Assembly (NCBI GenBank): GCA_964346275.1
Contig: CAYFUR010000142.1
Location: 1-7,469, forward strand
Direction of reading: 5' to 3'
DNA from: CAYFUR01 sp964346275
Lineage (GTDB): Bacteria; Sumerlaeota; Sumerlaeia; SLMS01
DNA: 7,469 bases
Shown in pieces: positions 1-6,003 of this stretch. Each line of letters opens with the position of its first letter. The stretch's first letter is position 1. A program made the translations under genes and the position numbers. Under the pieces are notes generated by a model. It had not been told where the DNA came from. It worked only from the letters and a program-made list of their open reading frames with translations, and did not search any database.

Positions 1-2
1 TC

Positions 3-362
3 ACCGAGCAGGCCCGCGAACAGTTTTTTGGCATTTTGGAGCGCGTCGCCGGCGAGTCGCTGAGCCTCGCCCCTTCAGCGGAGAAGAGCAAACCATCCAC
101 TTCCGAGGCTCCACAAGAGCGCCAGACAGGGCCGCCATTGTCCCACGTGCGCAGGAAGGGTCTTTCGGAGGAGGACCTGGATTACCTCAGAGAGTTGGCG
201 CGCGAAGATGACGATGATGCGCGGCAGTATCTGTCTCAAGAAGAGCAAGTGCTGCGTAAACTGGCCCTCAATCAGTCGATCACGATAGACGATCTGCGAT
301 CGTTAAGCCGCGACGGGCGGCGTCTTTTCGAGGCGGTCGTCTGGGGCCGCCGCAAGGATTGA
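3..362 (+). CDS. C-terminal fragment of an unrecognised protein
   Basis: This is an open frame of 119 codons that enters from the left edge and ends at a TGA at 360-362. The frame is open to base 3, and the only internal start candidate near the edge (TTG at 36) has no convincing ribosome binding site, so the gene most likely begins outside the window. The visible part starts with a short helical stretch (EQAREQFFGILERV). A Ser/Pro/Glu-rich, probably disordered linker follows, then a charged helical segment with an acidic EDDDD run, and finally a more ordered C-terminus (SITIDDLRSLSRDGRRLFEA). I do not recognise the family. No signal peptide, membrane segment or catalytic motif is visible in the fragment. 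Composition and codon use look like the neighbouring genes. The function is unknown, and the full-length protein would be needed to say more. Confidence 0.6.
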   Translation, partial: TEQAREQFFGILERVAGESLSLAPSAEKSKPSTSEAPQERQTGPPLSHVRRKGLSEEDLDYLRELAREDDDDARQYLSQEEQVLRKLALNQSITIDDLRSLSRDGRRLFEAVVWGRRKD

Positions 363-375
363 GCAAGCAGGGAGG

Positions 376-393
376 GCAAGCCAGATGGCTTGT
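376..393 (+). other. Small perfect hairpin after the first gene
   Basis: CAAGCC (377-382) and GGCTTG (387-392) form a 6-bp stem closed by the four-base loop AGAT, with a possible extra G-U pair outside. It lies 14 nt after the TGA of the first gene. No T-run follows, so it is not a classical intrinsic terminator. It could slow 3' decay of the upstream mRNA or be accidental. Confidence 0.3.
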
Positions 394-440
394 CGCGGCG
401 GAGTCATTGTTCTGGAAAATGGGGGCGAGGGAATTTCCCT

Positions 441-471
441 TTGACATCGGGGCGGCGCTCCCTTCTCTTAT
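441..471 (+). promoter_or_regulatory. Probable sigma-70 promoter of rpmB-ffs
   Basis: A perfect -35 hexamer TTGACA lies at 441-446. A -10-like TCTTAT (466-471, four of six consensus bases) follows after a long 19-nt spacer. Transcription would start near 478 and give a leader of about 40 nt before rpmB. The -35 box is directly preceded by the 13-base palindrome AGGGAATTTCCCT (428-440). GGGGCG (449-454) and CGCCCC (474-479) could pair around the -10 region. The -35 box is convincing, but the -10 box and spacing are weak. Confidence 0.45.
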
Positions 472-507
472 CGCGCCCCCTGAAGAGGGTGTGGCCGAAC
501 TCGTACC

Positions 508-511
508 AGGA
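508..511 (+). promoter_or_regulatory. Ribosome binding site that decides the rpmB start
   Basis: AGGA at 508-511 lies 8 nt before the ATG at 520 but only 2 nt before the upstream in-frame ATG at 514. The spacing therefore favours 520, which also gives the family-typical N-terminus MAKCE. Confidence 0.6.
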
Positions 512-519
512 AAATGATC

Positions 520-756
520 ATGGCGAAGTGTGAATTCACGGGAAAGAAACGCGCGGTTGGCAACAATGTGAGCCACGCGAATAACAAGACGAAGCGGAGA
601 TTCGGCGCCAATATCCAGCGCGTGAAGATTCTTGACGAGAAGGGCAATGTGCGCCGTGCCTACGTCTCGACGAAGGCGCTGAAATCGGGCCTGGTGAAGA
701 AGGCTCCTCCGCGCAAGATTATGCTCCAGATGCAGGAGCAGGAGAAGAAAGGCTAA
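520..756 (+). CDS. rpmB: 50S ribosomal protein L28 (bL28)
   Basis: This encodes a 78-residue bL28, a small basic protein of the large ribosomal subunit. The family signature NNVSHANNKTKRRF is at residues 15-28, followed by the typical beta strands (RVKILDEKGNVRRAYVSTKALKSG) and a Lys-rich C-terminus. The length matches bL28 (about 60-80 residues). The start at 520 is preferred over the in-frame ATG six bases earlier because of the AGGA spacing and the conserved MAK start. This is the zinc-free form: of the two CxxC pairs seen in zinc-binding bL28, only Cys4 remains, with Thr7, Ser50 and Ala53 at the other positions. Its own promoter probably lies just upstream. The SRP RNA gene begins about 25 nt after the stop, so both are likely made from one transcript. 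Confidence 0.96.
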   Translation: MAKCEFTGKKRAVGNNVSHANNKTKRRFGANIQRVKILDEKGNVRRAYVSTKALKSGLVKKAPPRKIMLQMQEQEKKG

Positions 757-783
757 AGGATGGCCTCTCGGCCCTCTGGCGGG

Positions 784-900
784 GCGGCGGGAGTCTCCGG
801 GCCCCGTGCGACGGGCGGCAACGAACCTGGTCAGGTCCGGAAGGAAGCAGCCATAAGTTGTGCAGCCTGGGTGTGCGGGTCGCCCGGAGGTTCGCGCCGC
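784..900 (+). ncRNA. ffs: Bacterial signal recognition particle RNA (4.5S-like, small type)
   Basis: This is the RNA core of the signal recognition particle; with Ffh it targets membrane and exported proteins to the translocon. The nearly invariant apical segment GGTCAGGTCCGGAAGGAAGC is present at 829-848, with the GGAA tetraloop and the asymmetric loop bound by the Ffh M domain, followed by the complementary strand of helix 8. The flanks fold into one long hairpin: CTCCGGGC (795-802) pairs with GCCCGGAG (882-889), 803-810 pairs with 872-879 including G-U pairs, and GCGGCG (784-789) pairs with CGCCGC (895-900). Pairing can extend to about 780/904, so the exact ends are uncertain. There is no Alu domain, so it is the short type. 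It is followed by a strong terminator and sits just behind rpmB. Confidence 0.95.
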
Positions 901-910
901 TCCGATTTTT

Positions 911-942
911 CCCCGCGTTTTCGCGCGGGGATTTTTCTTTTT
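911..942 (+). terminator. Intrinsic terminator of ffs
   Basis: CCCCGCG (911-917) pairs with CGCGGGG (924-930) around a TTTTCG loop. The stem is followed after one A by a T-rich tract (five T, one C, five T) at 932-942. This is a strong Rho-independent terminator that ends the ffs (and presumably rpmB-ffs) transcript. Confidence 0.92.
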
Positions 943-973
943 AATGGCGTGTGGCAAAGGAACCCTTCTCATC

Positions 974-1849
974 ATGGCCATGAAGATTTCTGTCATCATT
1001 GTCTCGCTCAACGGGCGGCGGCGCATTGATCTGCCCTTGAAAGCGCTTGAGAAATGTGATCCCGCCCCGGCGGAGGTGATTGTCGTGGACAACGGCAGCA
1101 CCGACGGCCTTTCCCGTTATATTAAAAGTGCCTATCCGGGCGTGTGCGTGATCAGGACGCCGCGAAACCTGGGCTTCGCGGGCGGGAACAACCTGGGGAT
1201 TGTGAATGCCCGGGGGGGCGTCGTCGTGCTGCTGAATGACGACACGGAGCCGGAGGCGGGGTGGCTCGCCCCCCTCGATTCAGCATTCGCCGAAGATTCG
1301 CGCCTTGGCGTGGCGGGCTGCCAGCTTCTTTATCCCGGTGGCGAGCGGATCCAGCACCTGGGTGGCTTCGTTGCGGAGAACGGACTGACCGATCACGGGA
1401 GTTGGGGGGAAGAGGCGGCACAGGAGACGGAAGGCCGGCTGCCCTGCGAGTATGTCACCGGCGCGGCTCTGGCCGCCCGGCGGGAAGTTCTCGCCGAAGC
1501 GGGGCTCCTGGATCCTGGATTCTGGCCCATCTATTTCGAGGAGGTGGATTTCTGCGCCCGGGCGCGGAAAAAAGGCTGGGAAGTCGCCGTGGTGCCGGGC
1601 TCGCGGGTCATTCATCACGAGAGCCAGACGACGGGGCGCATGAGCCAACGATTCCTTCGCCTCTATCATCGAAACCGGCTGCGCTACCTGCTGAAGAATC
1701 GCCGTCCTGGTGACTGGGCTTCTACTCTCCGTGCGGAAGCCCGCTGGCTCGTTCAACATCATCCCTGGAACCAGTTGTGGGCTTGCGCCCTGGCCTACGC
1801 ATGGGCACCTTTTCAGGCATGGGAAATTATGCGGAGGGGCGGGCGCTGA
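974..1849 (+). CDS. Glycosyltransferase family 2 (rhamnosyltransferase-like)
   Basis: This encodes a 291-residue cytoplasmic GT-A enzyme that transfers a sugar from a nucleotide donor, probably during LPS or other cell-surface polysaccharide assembly. GT2 motifs appear in order: the N-terminal strand KISVIIVSLN, VDNGSTDG with Asp39 for nucleotide binding, NLGFAGGNN, the DxD-type metal site NDDT (88-91), and the catalytic-base region YFEEVDFCAR (from 187). HHE near 215 is typical of the WbbL/COG1216-like branch. The frame stays open upstream into the SRP RNA, so a longer form must be rejected. ATG 974 is chosen because AAAGGA (956-961) lies 12 nt before it; ATG 980 is an alternative. It is the first gene of an envelope operon, 39 nt before the second glycosyltransferase. 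Donor and acceptor cannot be read from the sequence. Confidence 0.93.
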   Translation: MAMKISVIIVSLNGRRRIDLPLKALEKCDPAPAEVIVVDNGSTDGLSRYIKSAYPGVCVIRTPRNLGFAGGNNLGIVNARGGVVVLLNDDTEPEAGWLAPLDSAFAEDSRLGVAGCQLLYPGGERIQHLGGFVAENGLTDHGSWGEEAAQETEGRLPCEYVTGAALAARREVLAEAGLLDPGFWPIYFEEVDFCARARKKGWEVAVVPGSRVIHHESQTTGRMSQRFLRLYHRNRLRYLLKNRRPGDWASTLRAEARWLVQHHPWNQLWACALAYAWAPFQAWEIMRRGGR

Positions 1850-1888
1850 TTCCTGAAACGTCCCGCCCGCTCGGAGGGATTGGTAAGA

Positions 1889-3295
1889 ATGAAACGGCTA
1901 TTTGTTCTCGGAACGGGACCCCTTTTCCAATCGGGGGCAAAGATTATGAGCGGCCAGTGCCTGCGCACGTGGCATTTCTGCGCTCCCCTGATTGAAAACG
2001 GCCAGGAAGTATCGCTGATGACTGTGCCGATTCCGGGTGCCACGAACGACGATGCAGACCCGCCGATGGAAGACGCTCAATACCACGATTTTTTCTATCA
2101 GAAGCTGCTCAGCAACGAGGAGCGCCGCATCCTCCCCCTGATATACGAAGTCATCGATGGCATGAAGCCCGACGCCCTGGTGGGCGTGAACGCCTATCCC
2201 GCCTATCTGCTTGCGCGGCTGGGACGAAAAGAACCGCTCTGGTCCGACCTCAATGGATGGACGATGGCGGAGGGGCAGGCGCGCTCCTCCGTTGTGAAAC
2301 ATGATCGGGACTTCGGCCATTTCTGGCGCATGGAGGCCGTGACGCTGCTCGGGTCCGACCGGTTTTCCACGGTCAGTGCCCGCCAGGCGGATGCGCTCTA
2401 CGGCGAGCTGGCCATGTGCGGCCGTCTGAATCGGCACACCTTCGCGGAAAACCTCGCCACTCCCGTTGCCAACGCCATTTATCCGGAATACGCGCGCCTC
2501 GAACGAAGAAAGAAACTTCCCGAAATCCTGGACGGCGCGGTTCCCTCCGACGCGACCCTGGTGCTCTGGTCTGGCGGATTCAACTCGTGGACCGATCTCG
2601 ATATGCTGGCCGGTGGAGTCGCCAGGGCAATGGCAGAAAATCCGTCCCTCTATTTCGTCTGCACCGGAGGCGCCATCCACGGCCATGACGAAACGACATA
2701 CAAGAACTTCCTCAAACGTGCCGAAGAGAAGTTCATTCCGGACAGATGGTTTCCACTCGGCTGGGTGGAATTCCGGACTGTGCTGGAACTGCACCGCTGC
2801 GCGACGGTGGGATTGAACATCGACGGCCGGAACACGGAAACGCGATTCGGCGCGCGCAATCGCCTGACGAATATGATGGGAGCCGGCGTGCCCGTGCTGA
2901 CGACAGAAGGGACAGAGATTGCAGAGTGGATCGCTTCGCGCGACCTGGGGGCGGTGGTGCCCCGGGGCGACGTGGGAGCTCTGGCGCTGGCCCTGGGCGA
3001 TGCGGCGGCGAACGGCGAGCAATGGGAAGAGCGGGCCCAGCGCGCCCGCCGCGAAGCAATGGAAGCCTTTGCTCCGAAAGCCACTTTGACGGACTTTCTG
3101 GCATGGGCGGAAAACCCCGTAAAGGCGGCGGACCTCGCCCGGCGGGAAGATGAATCCCATCTGCCGCCAAAGGTGTTGCAGGAACGACTGAAAGATTGGA
3201 CAGAAGAGAACCCTCCGCTTATCAAAAAAGCGGATCCCGACCCGGCGCCACGCTGGCGGCGATGGATAGACAGCCTCACTGGAGGAAACAGTTGA
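1889..3295 (+). CDS. GT-B-fold glycosyltransferase (GT4-like)
   Basis: This encodes a 468-residue protein with the layout of a two-Rossmann-domain (GT-B) glycosyltransferase. The N-terminal acceptor domain begins with the Gly-rich strand MKRLFVLGTGPLFQSGAK. The second domain opens with a strand and loop, LVLWSGGFNSWTDLD (WSGG from residue 227), where GT4 enzymes bind the donor phosphate. The late motif NMMGAGVPVLTTEGTEIAEW (328-347) corresponds to the GT4 region with conserved Glu residues that holds the nucleotide sugar. A charged tail follows (about 410-468). No membrane segment is visible. ATG 1889 is chosen because CGGAGGGA (1872-1879) lies about 9 nt upstream. It follows the GT2 gene closely, and its stop overlaps the next start, so it is translationally coupled to the chaperone gene. 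The substrate is unknown; LPS or capsule synthesis fits the context. Confidence 0.85.
   Translation: MKRLFVLGTGPLFQSGAKIMSGQCLRTWHFCAPLIENGQEVSLMTVPIPGATNDDADPPMEDAQYHDFFYQKLLSNEERRILPLIYEVIDGMKPDALVGVNAYPAYLLARLGRKEPLWSDLNGWTMAEGQARSSVVKHDRDFGHFWRMEAVTLLGSDRFSTVSARQADALYGELAMCGRLNRHTFAENLATPVANAIYPEYARLERRKKLPEILDGAVPSDATLVLWSGGFNSWTDLDMLAGGVARAMAENPSLYFVCTGGAIHGHDETTYKNFLKRAEEKFIPDRWFPLGWVEFRTVLELHRCATVGLNIDGRNTETRFGARNRLTNMMGAGVPVLTTEGTEIAEWIASRDLGAVVPRGDVGALALALGDAAANGEQWEERAQRARREAMEAFAPKATLTDFLAWAENPVKAADLARREDESHLPPKVLQERLKDWTEENPPLIKKADPDPAPRWRRWIDSLTGGNS
3281..3286 (+). promoter_or_regulatory. Ribosome binding site that points to a TTG start
   Basis: GGAGGA lies inside the end of the GT4-like gene, 5 nt before a TTG at 3292. 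It decides the start of the downstream chaperone gene. The upstream in-frame ATGs at 3196 and 3262 would overlap the glycosyltransferase by 34-100 bases and bury the signal peptide behind a long polar extension. Confidence 0.7.
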
Positions 3296-5100
3296 GAAAA
3301 ACGATTACGAGCAATATCGCTCTCAGCCTTCTTGGAATCATGGCGGTCATTTTGGCCTCCGTGAACCAAACGGCGCCAGCGGCTCCCCTGGGAATCGATT
3401 TTGCCGATTTCCGCGGGACCGAGGCGCCCCTGGCCGATGGGCCCGATTTCCGGATCACCGATGGAGATCTCTTTCTCTTCGCCGTGATGACTCGGCTTTT
3501 CGATCCCGAACTGGCGGTGCAGTGGGATGACCTGACAGAGAACGAGCGGAGCACTGTGCGCGACTTTCTTGGCGTGTATATCCAAATGCTCTACAACGCC
3601 CGCGAAGCCAGCCGGGAGCAAACACCCCAGGGACTGGAGCTGACGTACCGGGCACAACGCCTGAACGCCGGACCCGCGGCCGAATTGCTCTGGGCCGACC
3701 GCGTGGTGCGCGATACCGTTCATGTCTTCCCCGAAGACATGGCCTATTATTATATGTCCAATCGCAGCGAGTTCAGCGAAGAGGATTCCGTCATGATCCG
3801 GCGGCTGCGCGTGCCCCTCTCCTCCTCGGCAGGAGTCCAGGAGCGGGACGAAGCGCTCGAAAGGGCAAACAACCTGCGAGAGGAAGCGCAATTCGGCGAC
3901 GGCCTCGAACCCATCATCGAGGCAAACCCCGACCTTCTGGTCGATCCACCGGGGCGCCTCGTGGAGATTACGCGCTCGGAAGAGGAGATGGACCCGCTGA
4001 TTGTGGACGAAGCGTTTCGCCTGCGGACATCACAAATCAGTGCCCCGCTGCGCACGCCGAGCGGTTACGTTCTGGTTGAAGTCGTTGAAAGGCGGCAGAC
4101 GGAGCCAACGCCGCTGGAAGATGTGCTGGGGGAAATCGAAGAAGAGTTGCGCGAGAACTTTCTTCCCCAGCAGTTCGACTACCTGCTTGGGCGGGAAGTC
4201 CGCGATGCTCGCCCGACGAATCGGGCCCATCTCTTTCAGTTCATGCCGGATGACGCGTATCTCCTGCGCGTGAAGGATTTCCAGATTACGCTCGGCGAGT
4301 TCAAAAAGCTTTATCCCGAGATTATCGGGTCGGCGGAACGGCCCAATAAGCCCGCCGTTTTTGCGACAACATGGAGTATCATCAACGGCGAGGTCGCCAC
4401 GCAAAACCTGGAAGATCTTGGCTACCTGAAAGATCCCTTCTACCAGCGCGCTCTGGATCTCGCGGAGAGGATGCACCTGTCGGCCATGTTCCTTCGGGCC
4501 CGGCGCGCCGAATCCGATCCCAGCAGGGAAGACATTATGGAATACCTCGCCGAACAGCGAGAAAACCTTATTCCTCCGCCATCCAAACAGGTGTGGTCGC
4601 TTTCGATCGTGGCTCGCGACTGGGATACGCTGACCCGTGGAGAGCGTGATTCCATGCGCATCCTCATGGAAAGCTATGCGGATCAAATGGCACAAGAGGC
4701 GGAACGGCAGATCCGGGAAAGGGCCCGGGTGTCGCCCAACTCGGCATACCAGGAGCCGGGGAGTGTGGTGCGCATGCTCCGCCAGCCATCGGATCCCCGC
4801 GTCCGAATCGAATTCGAACCGCGGGGCCTCTATACAGGAGAAGGAGATACAAGCCAACTGGGCGTCGAATTCGATGAATTGGTGCTCGGGCAGTTTAGCG
4901 ACCCTGTTTTCCTGCGCGATGGTTCGGTGGCTTCGTATTACGTGAGCGATATCGAAGAACCCGCGCCAGTGGACGATGACCAACTCGTCGAGCGCGCCCG
5001 CAATCAGCTCATTATTGAACAGTCGATGCAGCCCGCACAGAAGTGGATCGAGGAAATGGAAAACCAGGACACCCTTTGGTTCGCCCCGGAACTCCGGTAG
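3292..5100 (+). CDS. Exported SurA/parvulin-like chaperone with two tandem units
   Basis: With a TTG start this is 602 residues. The N-terminus MRKTITSNIALSLLGIMAV continues to a small-residue stretch (TAPAA near 27-31), a typical signal peptide or membrane anchor, so the protein acts in the periplasm. The rest resembles SurA/PpiC folding factors. An N-terminal helical chaperone-like region (about 52-160) leads to a parvulin-like domain (about 166-269, ending SAPLRTPSGYVLVEVVER). A second helical region starts with DFQIT (329), and a second, more degenerate parvulin-like domain (about 432-560) ends with a helix. Neither domain shows the parvulin active-site His (SHIL and GYHI type motifs are replaced by IRRLRV/GYVLV and VWSLSIV/VASYYV), so a holdase role is more likely than prolyl isomerisation. 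The TTG overlaps the previous stop (TTGA), implying translational coupling. The client is probably an envelope protein. Confidence 0.8.
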   Translation: MRKTITSNIALSLLGIMAVILASVNQTAPAAPLGIDFADFRGTEAPLADGPDFRITDGDLFLFAVMTRLFDPELAVQWDDLTENERSTVRDFLGVYIQMLYNAREASREQTPQGLELTYRAQRLNAGPAAELLWADRVVRDTVHVFPEDMAYYYMSNRSEFSEEDSVMIRRLRVPLSSSAGVQERDEALERANNLREEAQFGDGLEPIIEANPDLLVDPPGRLVEITRSEEEMDPLIVDEAFRLRTSQISAPLRTPSGYVLVEVVERRQTEPTPLEDVLGEIEEELRENFLPQQFDYLLGREVRDARPTNRAHLFQFMPDDAYLLRVKDFQITLGEFKKLYPEIIGSAERPNKPAVFATTWSIINGEVATQNLEDLGYLKDPFYQRALDLAERMHLSAMFLRARRAESDPSREDIMEYLAEQRENLIPPPSKQVWSLSIVARDWDTLTRGERDSMRILMESYADQMAQEAERQIRERARVSPNSAYQEPGSVVRMLRQPSDPRVRIEFEPRGLYTGEGDTSQLGVEFDELVLGQFSDPVFLRDGSVASYYVSDIEEPAPVDDDQLVERARNQLIIEQSMQPAQKWIEEMENQDTLWFAPELR

Positions 5101-5115
5101 CAGGAAAAGCAACAA

Positions 5116-5146
5116 GCCGGGCGATTCCAAGCCGGCCATTTTTTAT
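5116..5146 (+). terminator. Weak possible terminator after the chaperone gene
   Basis: GCCGG (5116-5120) pairs with CCGGC (5132-5136) around an 11-base loop. Six T (5139-5144) follow shortly after. The 5-bp all-GC stem is short, so termination may be partial. It lies in the 63-nt gap before the next gene. Confidence 0.4.
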
Positions 5147-5163
5147 TTCCCCTGGGGCATGCC

Positions 5164-5586
5164 ATGATTCGATCCTGGAAAAAAAGGGCTTCCTGGTGCG
5201 CCGCCGCCTTGCTGCTGTTACTGATCGGCTTTGCGGTTGTCTATACGAAGCGGTCGGCAGCCCTGGACCAGTGGATCGAGAATGACGCGGGCGAGTTGTC
5301 TCCCTATGCAAACAGGCTGGTCGTTGATGGAGAGCTGGCCGGCGATCTGCCCCCTCGCGACCGGGCGGTGGCCGAGGCGATCCGCGAAGGCCGCCTCGTT
5401 GTCGAGATCAGCCGCAGCGAATACCGCGAAAACCTCCTGGGGAATTCGGCCTGGACCAAGGTTTACCTCGTGACAAGCAAACCGGGCGACCGGGAGGTCC
5501 GCATCGAAATCAAGCTCCTGGCGAAGCTGAAAAAAAACGGGGGAAATTGGGAGGTGGAGGACATGAAGCAACTGACCCTTCCCTGA
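5164..5586 (+). CDS. Small membrane-anchored protein of unknown function
   Basis: This encodes 140 residues. A short basic N-terminus (MIRSWKKR) is followed by one hydrophobic segment (about 11-27, CAAALLLLLIGFAVVY) and then TKR. It is probably a single-pass inner-membrane protein with an N-in/C-out orientation, or an uncleaved signal anchor. The outer part, about 110 residues, begins with a charged helix (ALDQWIENDAGELSPYANRL). It ends with alternating beta-strand patterns (TKVYLVTSKPGDREVRIEIKLLAKLKKNGGNWEVEDMKQL), which recall the final strands of NTF2-like or similar small alpha+beta domains. I do not recognise the family. ATG 5164 has a weak GGGG 6 nt upstream. It sits between the chaperone and the release-factor-like gene. 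Its location suggests an envelope role, but the sequence does not show one. Confidence 0.75.
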   Translation: MIRSWKKRASWCAAALLLLLIGFAVVYTKRSAALDQWIENDAGELSPYANRLVVDGELAGDLPPRDRAVAEAIREGRLVVEISRSEYRENLLGNSAWTKVYLVTSKPGDREVRIEIKLLAKLKKNGGNWEVEDMKQLTLP

Positions 5587-5637
5587 GCGGACGGACTCAG
5601 ATTTGCATCATCCCGGGGAAAGGGAGAACTGTTTGCG

Positions 5638-5991
5638 ATGAATCAGATCGAATTGCCTGAAAATGATGAAGATTTGCTGGCGCAGTGCGACGTCGAGACG
5701 TTTCGCTCCGGCGGCAAGGGCGGCCAGCATCAGAACACGACAGAAAGCGGCGTGCGCCTGCGCCACCGTCCCTCCGGCGTGGTGGCCGAATCCCGCAGCG
5801 AACGCAGCCAGCATCTGAATAAGAAGAACTGTCTCGAGAATCTCAGGCGGAAAATCGAGCGGCTGAACTATCGCCCCAAGAAACGCCTCCCCACTCGCAT
5901 TCCCCGCCGCGCCAAGCAGATCCGCCTCAACAGCAAGGCTCATCGCTCGAGCAAGAAGTCCATGCGCAAAAAACCTTCACGGGAAGACTGA
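5638..5991 (+). CDS. Stand-alone GGQ release-factor-like protein (candidate ribosome-rescue hydrolase)
   Basis: This encodes 117 residues holding only the catalytic domain of class I release factors. The GGQ motif is at 28-30 in FRSGGKGGQHQN, where the Gln would enter the peptidyl-transferase centre and release the peptide from tRNA. The domain continues as in RF1/RF2 (SGVRLRHRPSGVVAESRSERSQHLNK). The stop-codon-recognising domain (PxT/SPF) is absent. The C-terminus is strongly basic (about 75-117), as in ArfB/YaeJ and mitochondrial C12orf65, whose tails contact the ribosome. A role in freeing stalled ribosomes is therefore likely; decoding stop codons is not. ATG 5638 has AGGGAGA 10 nt upstream. 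Unusual for the family is Lys before GGQ (GKGGQ), where RF1/RF2 usually have Ala and ArfB has Pro. The gene ends 12 nt from the convergent gmhA stop. Confidence 0.88.
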   Translation: MNQIELPENDEDLLAQCDVETFRSGGKGGQHQNTTESGVRLRHRPSGVVAESRSERSQHLNKKNCLENLRRKIERLNYRPKKRLPTRIPRRAKQIRLNSKAHRSSKKSMRKKPSRED

Positions 5992-6003
5992 GCGCACCGT
6001 CGC

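Noticed and set aside
36..38. TTG at 36 as the start of the first gene
   Set aside because: No Shine-Dalgarno precedes it, and the frame continues to the left edge with protein-like sequence; a gene entering from outside is more likely.
860..973. Upstream extension of the GT2 gene in the same open frame, starting at 860 or 944
   Set aside because: The extension runs through the SRP RNA and its terminator, has no ribosome binding site, and the family-typical N-terminal strand (KISVIIVSLN) starts right after ATG 974.
760..1029. Open frame of 89 codons directly after rpmB
   Set aside because: It lies across the SRP RNA gene, the terminator and the start of the GT2 gene; the RNA structure explains the sequence.
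280..1101. Long open frame on the - strand opposite rpmB and ffs
   Set aside because: It is antisense to confidently identified rpmB and SRP RNA, is Arg/Pro-rich as expected for a shadow frame in GC-rich DNA, and has no recognisable domain.
1898..3891. Long open frames on the - strand opposite the GT4-like and chaperone genes (about 410-420 codons)
   Set aside because: The + strand frames carry the glycosyltransferase motifs and a signal peptide with good ribosome binding sites. The antisense frames show no domains and are common by-products of GC-rich coding DNA.
4030..5139. 369-codon open frame on the - strand opposite the second half of the chaperone
   Set aside because: It has no recognisable motif, spans the real gene's stop and terminator region, and the + strand frame has coherent parvulin-like features.
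5583..5600. CTGAG/CTCAG hairpin overlapping the stop of the membrane-anchored protein
   Set aside because: The stem has only 5 bp with an 8-base loop and is followed by just three T; too weak to call a terminator.
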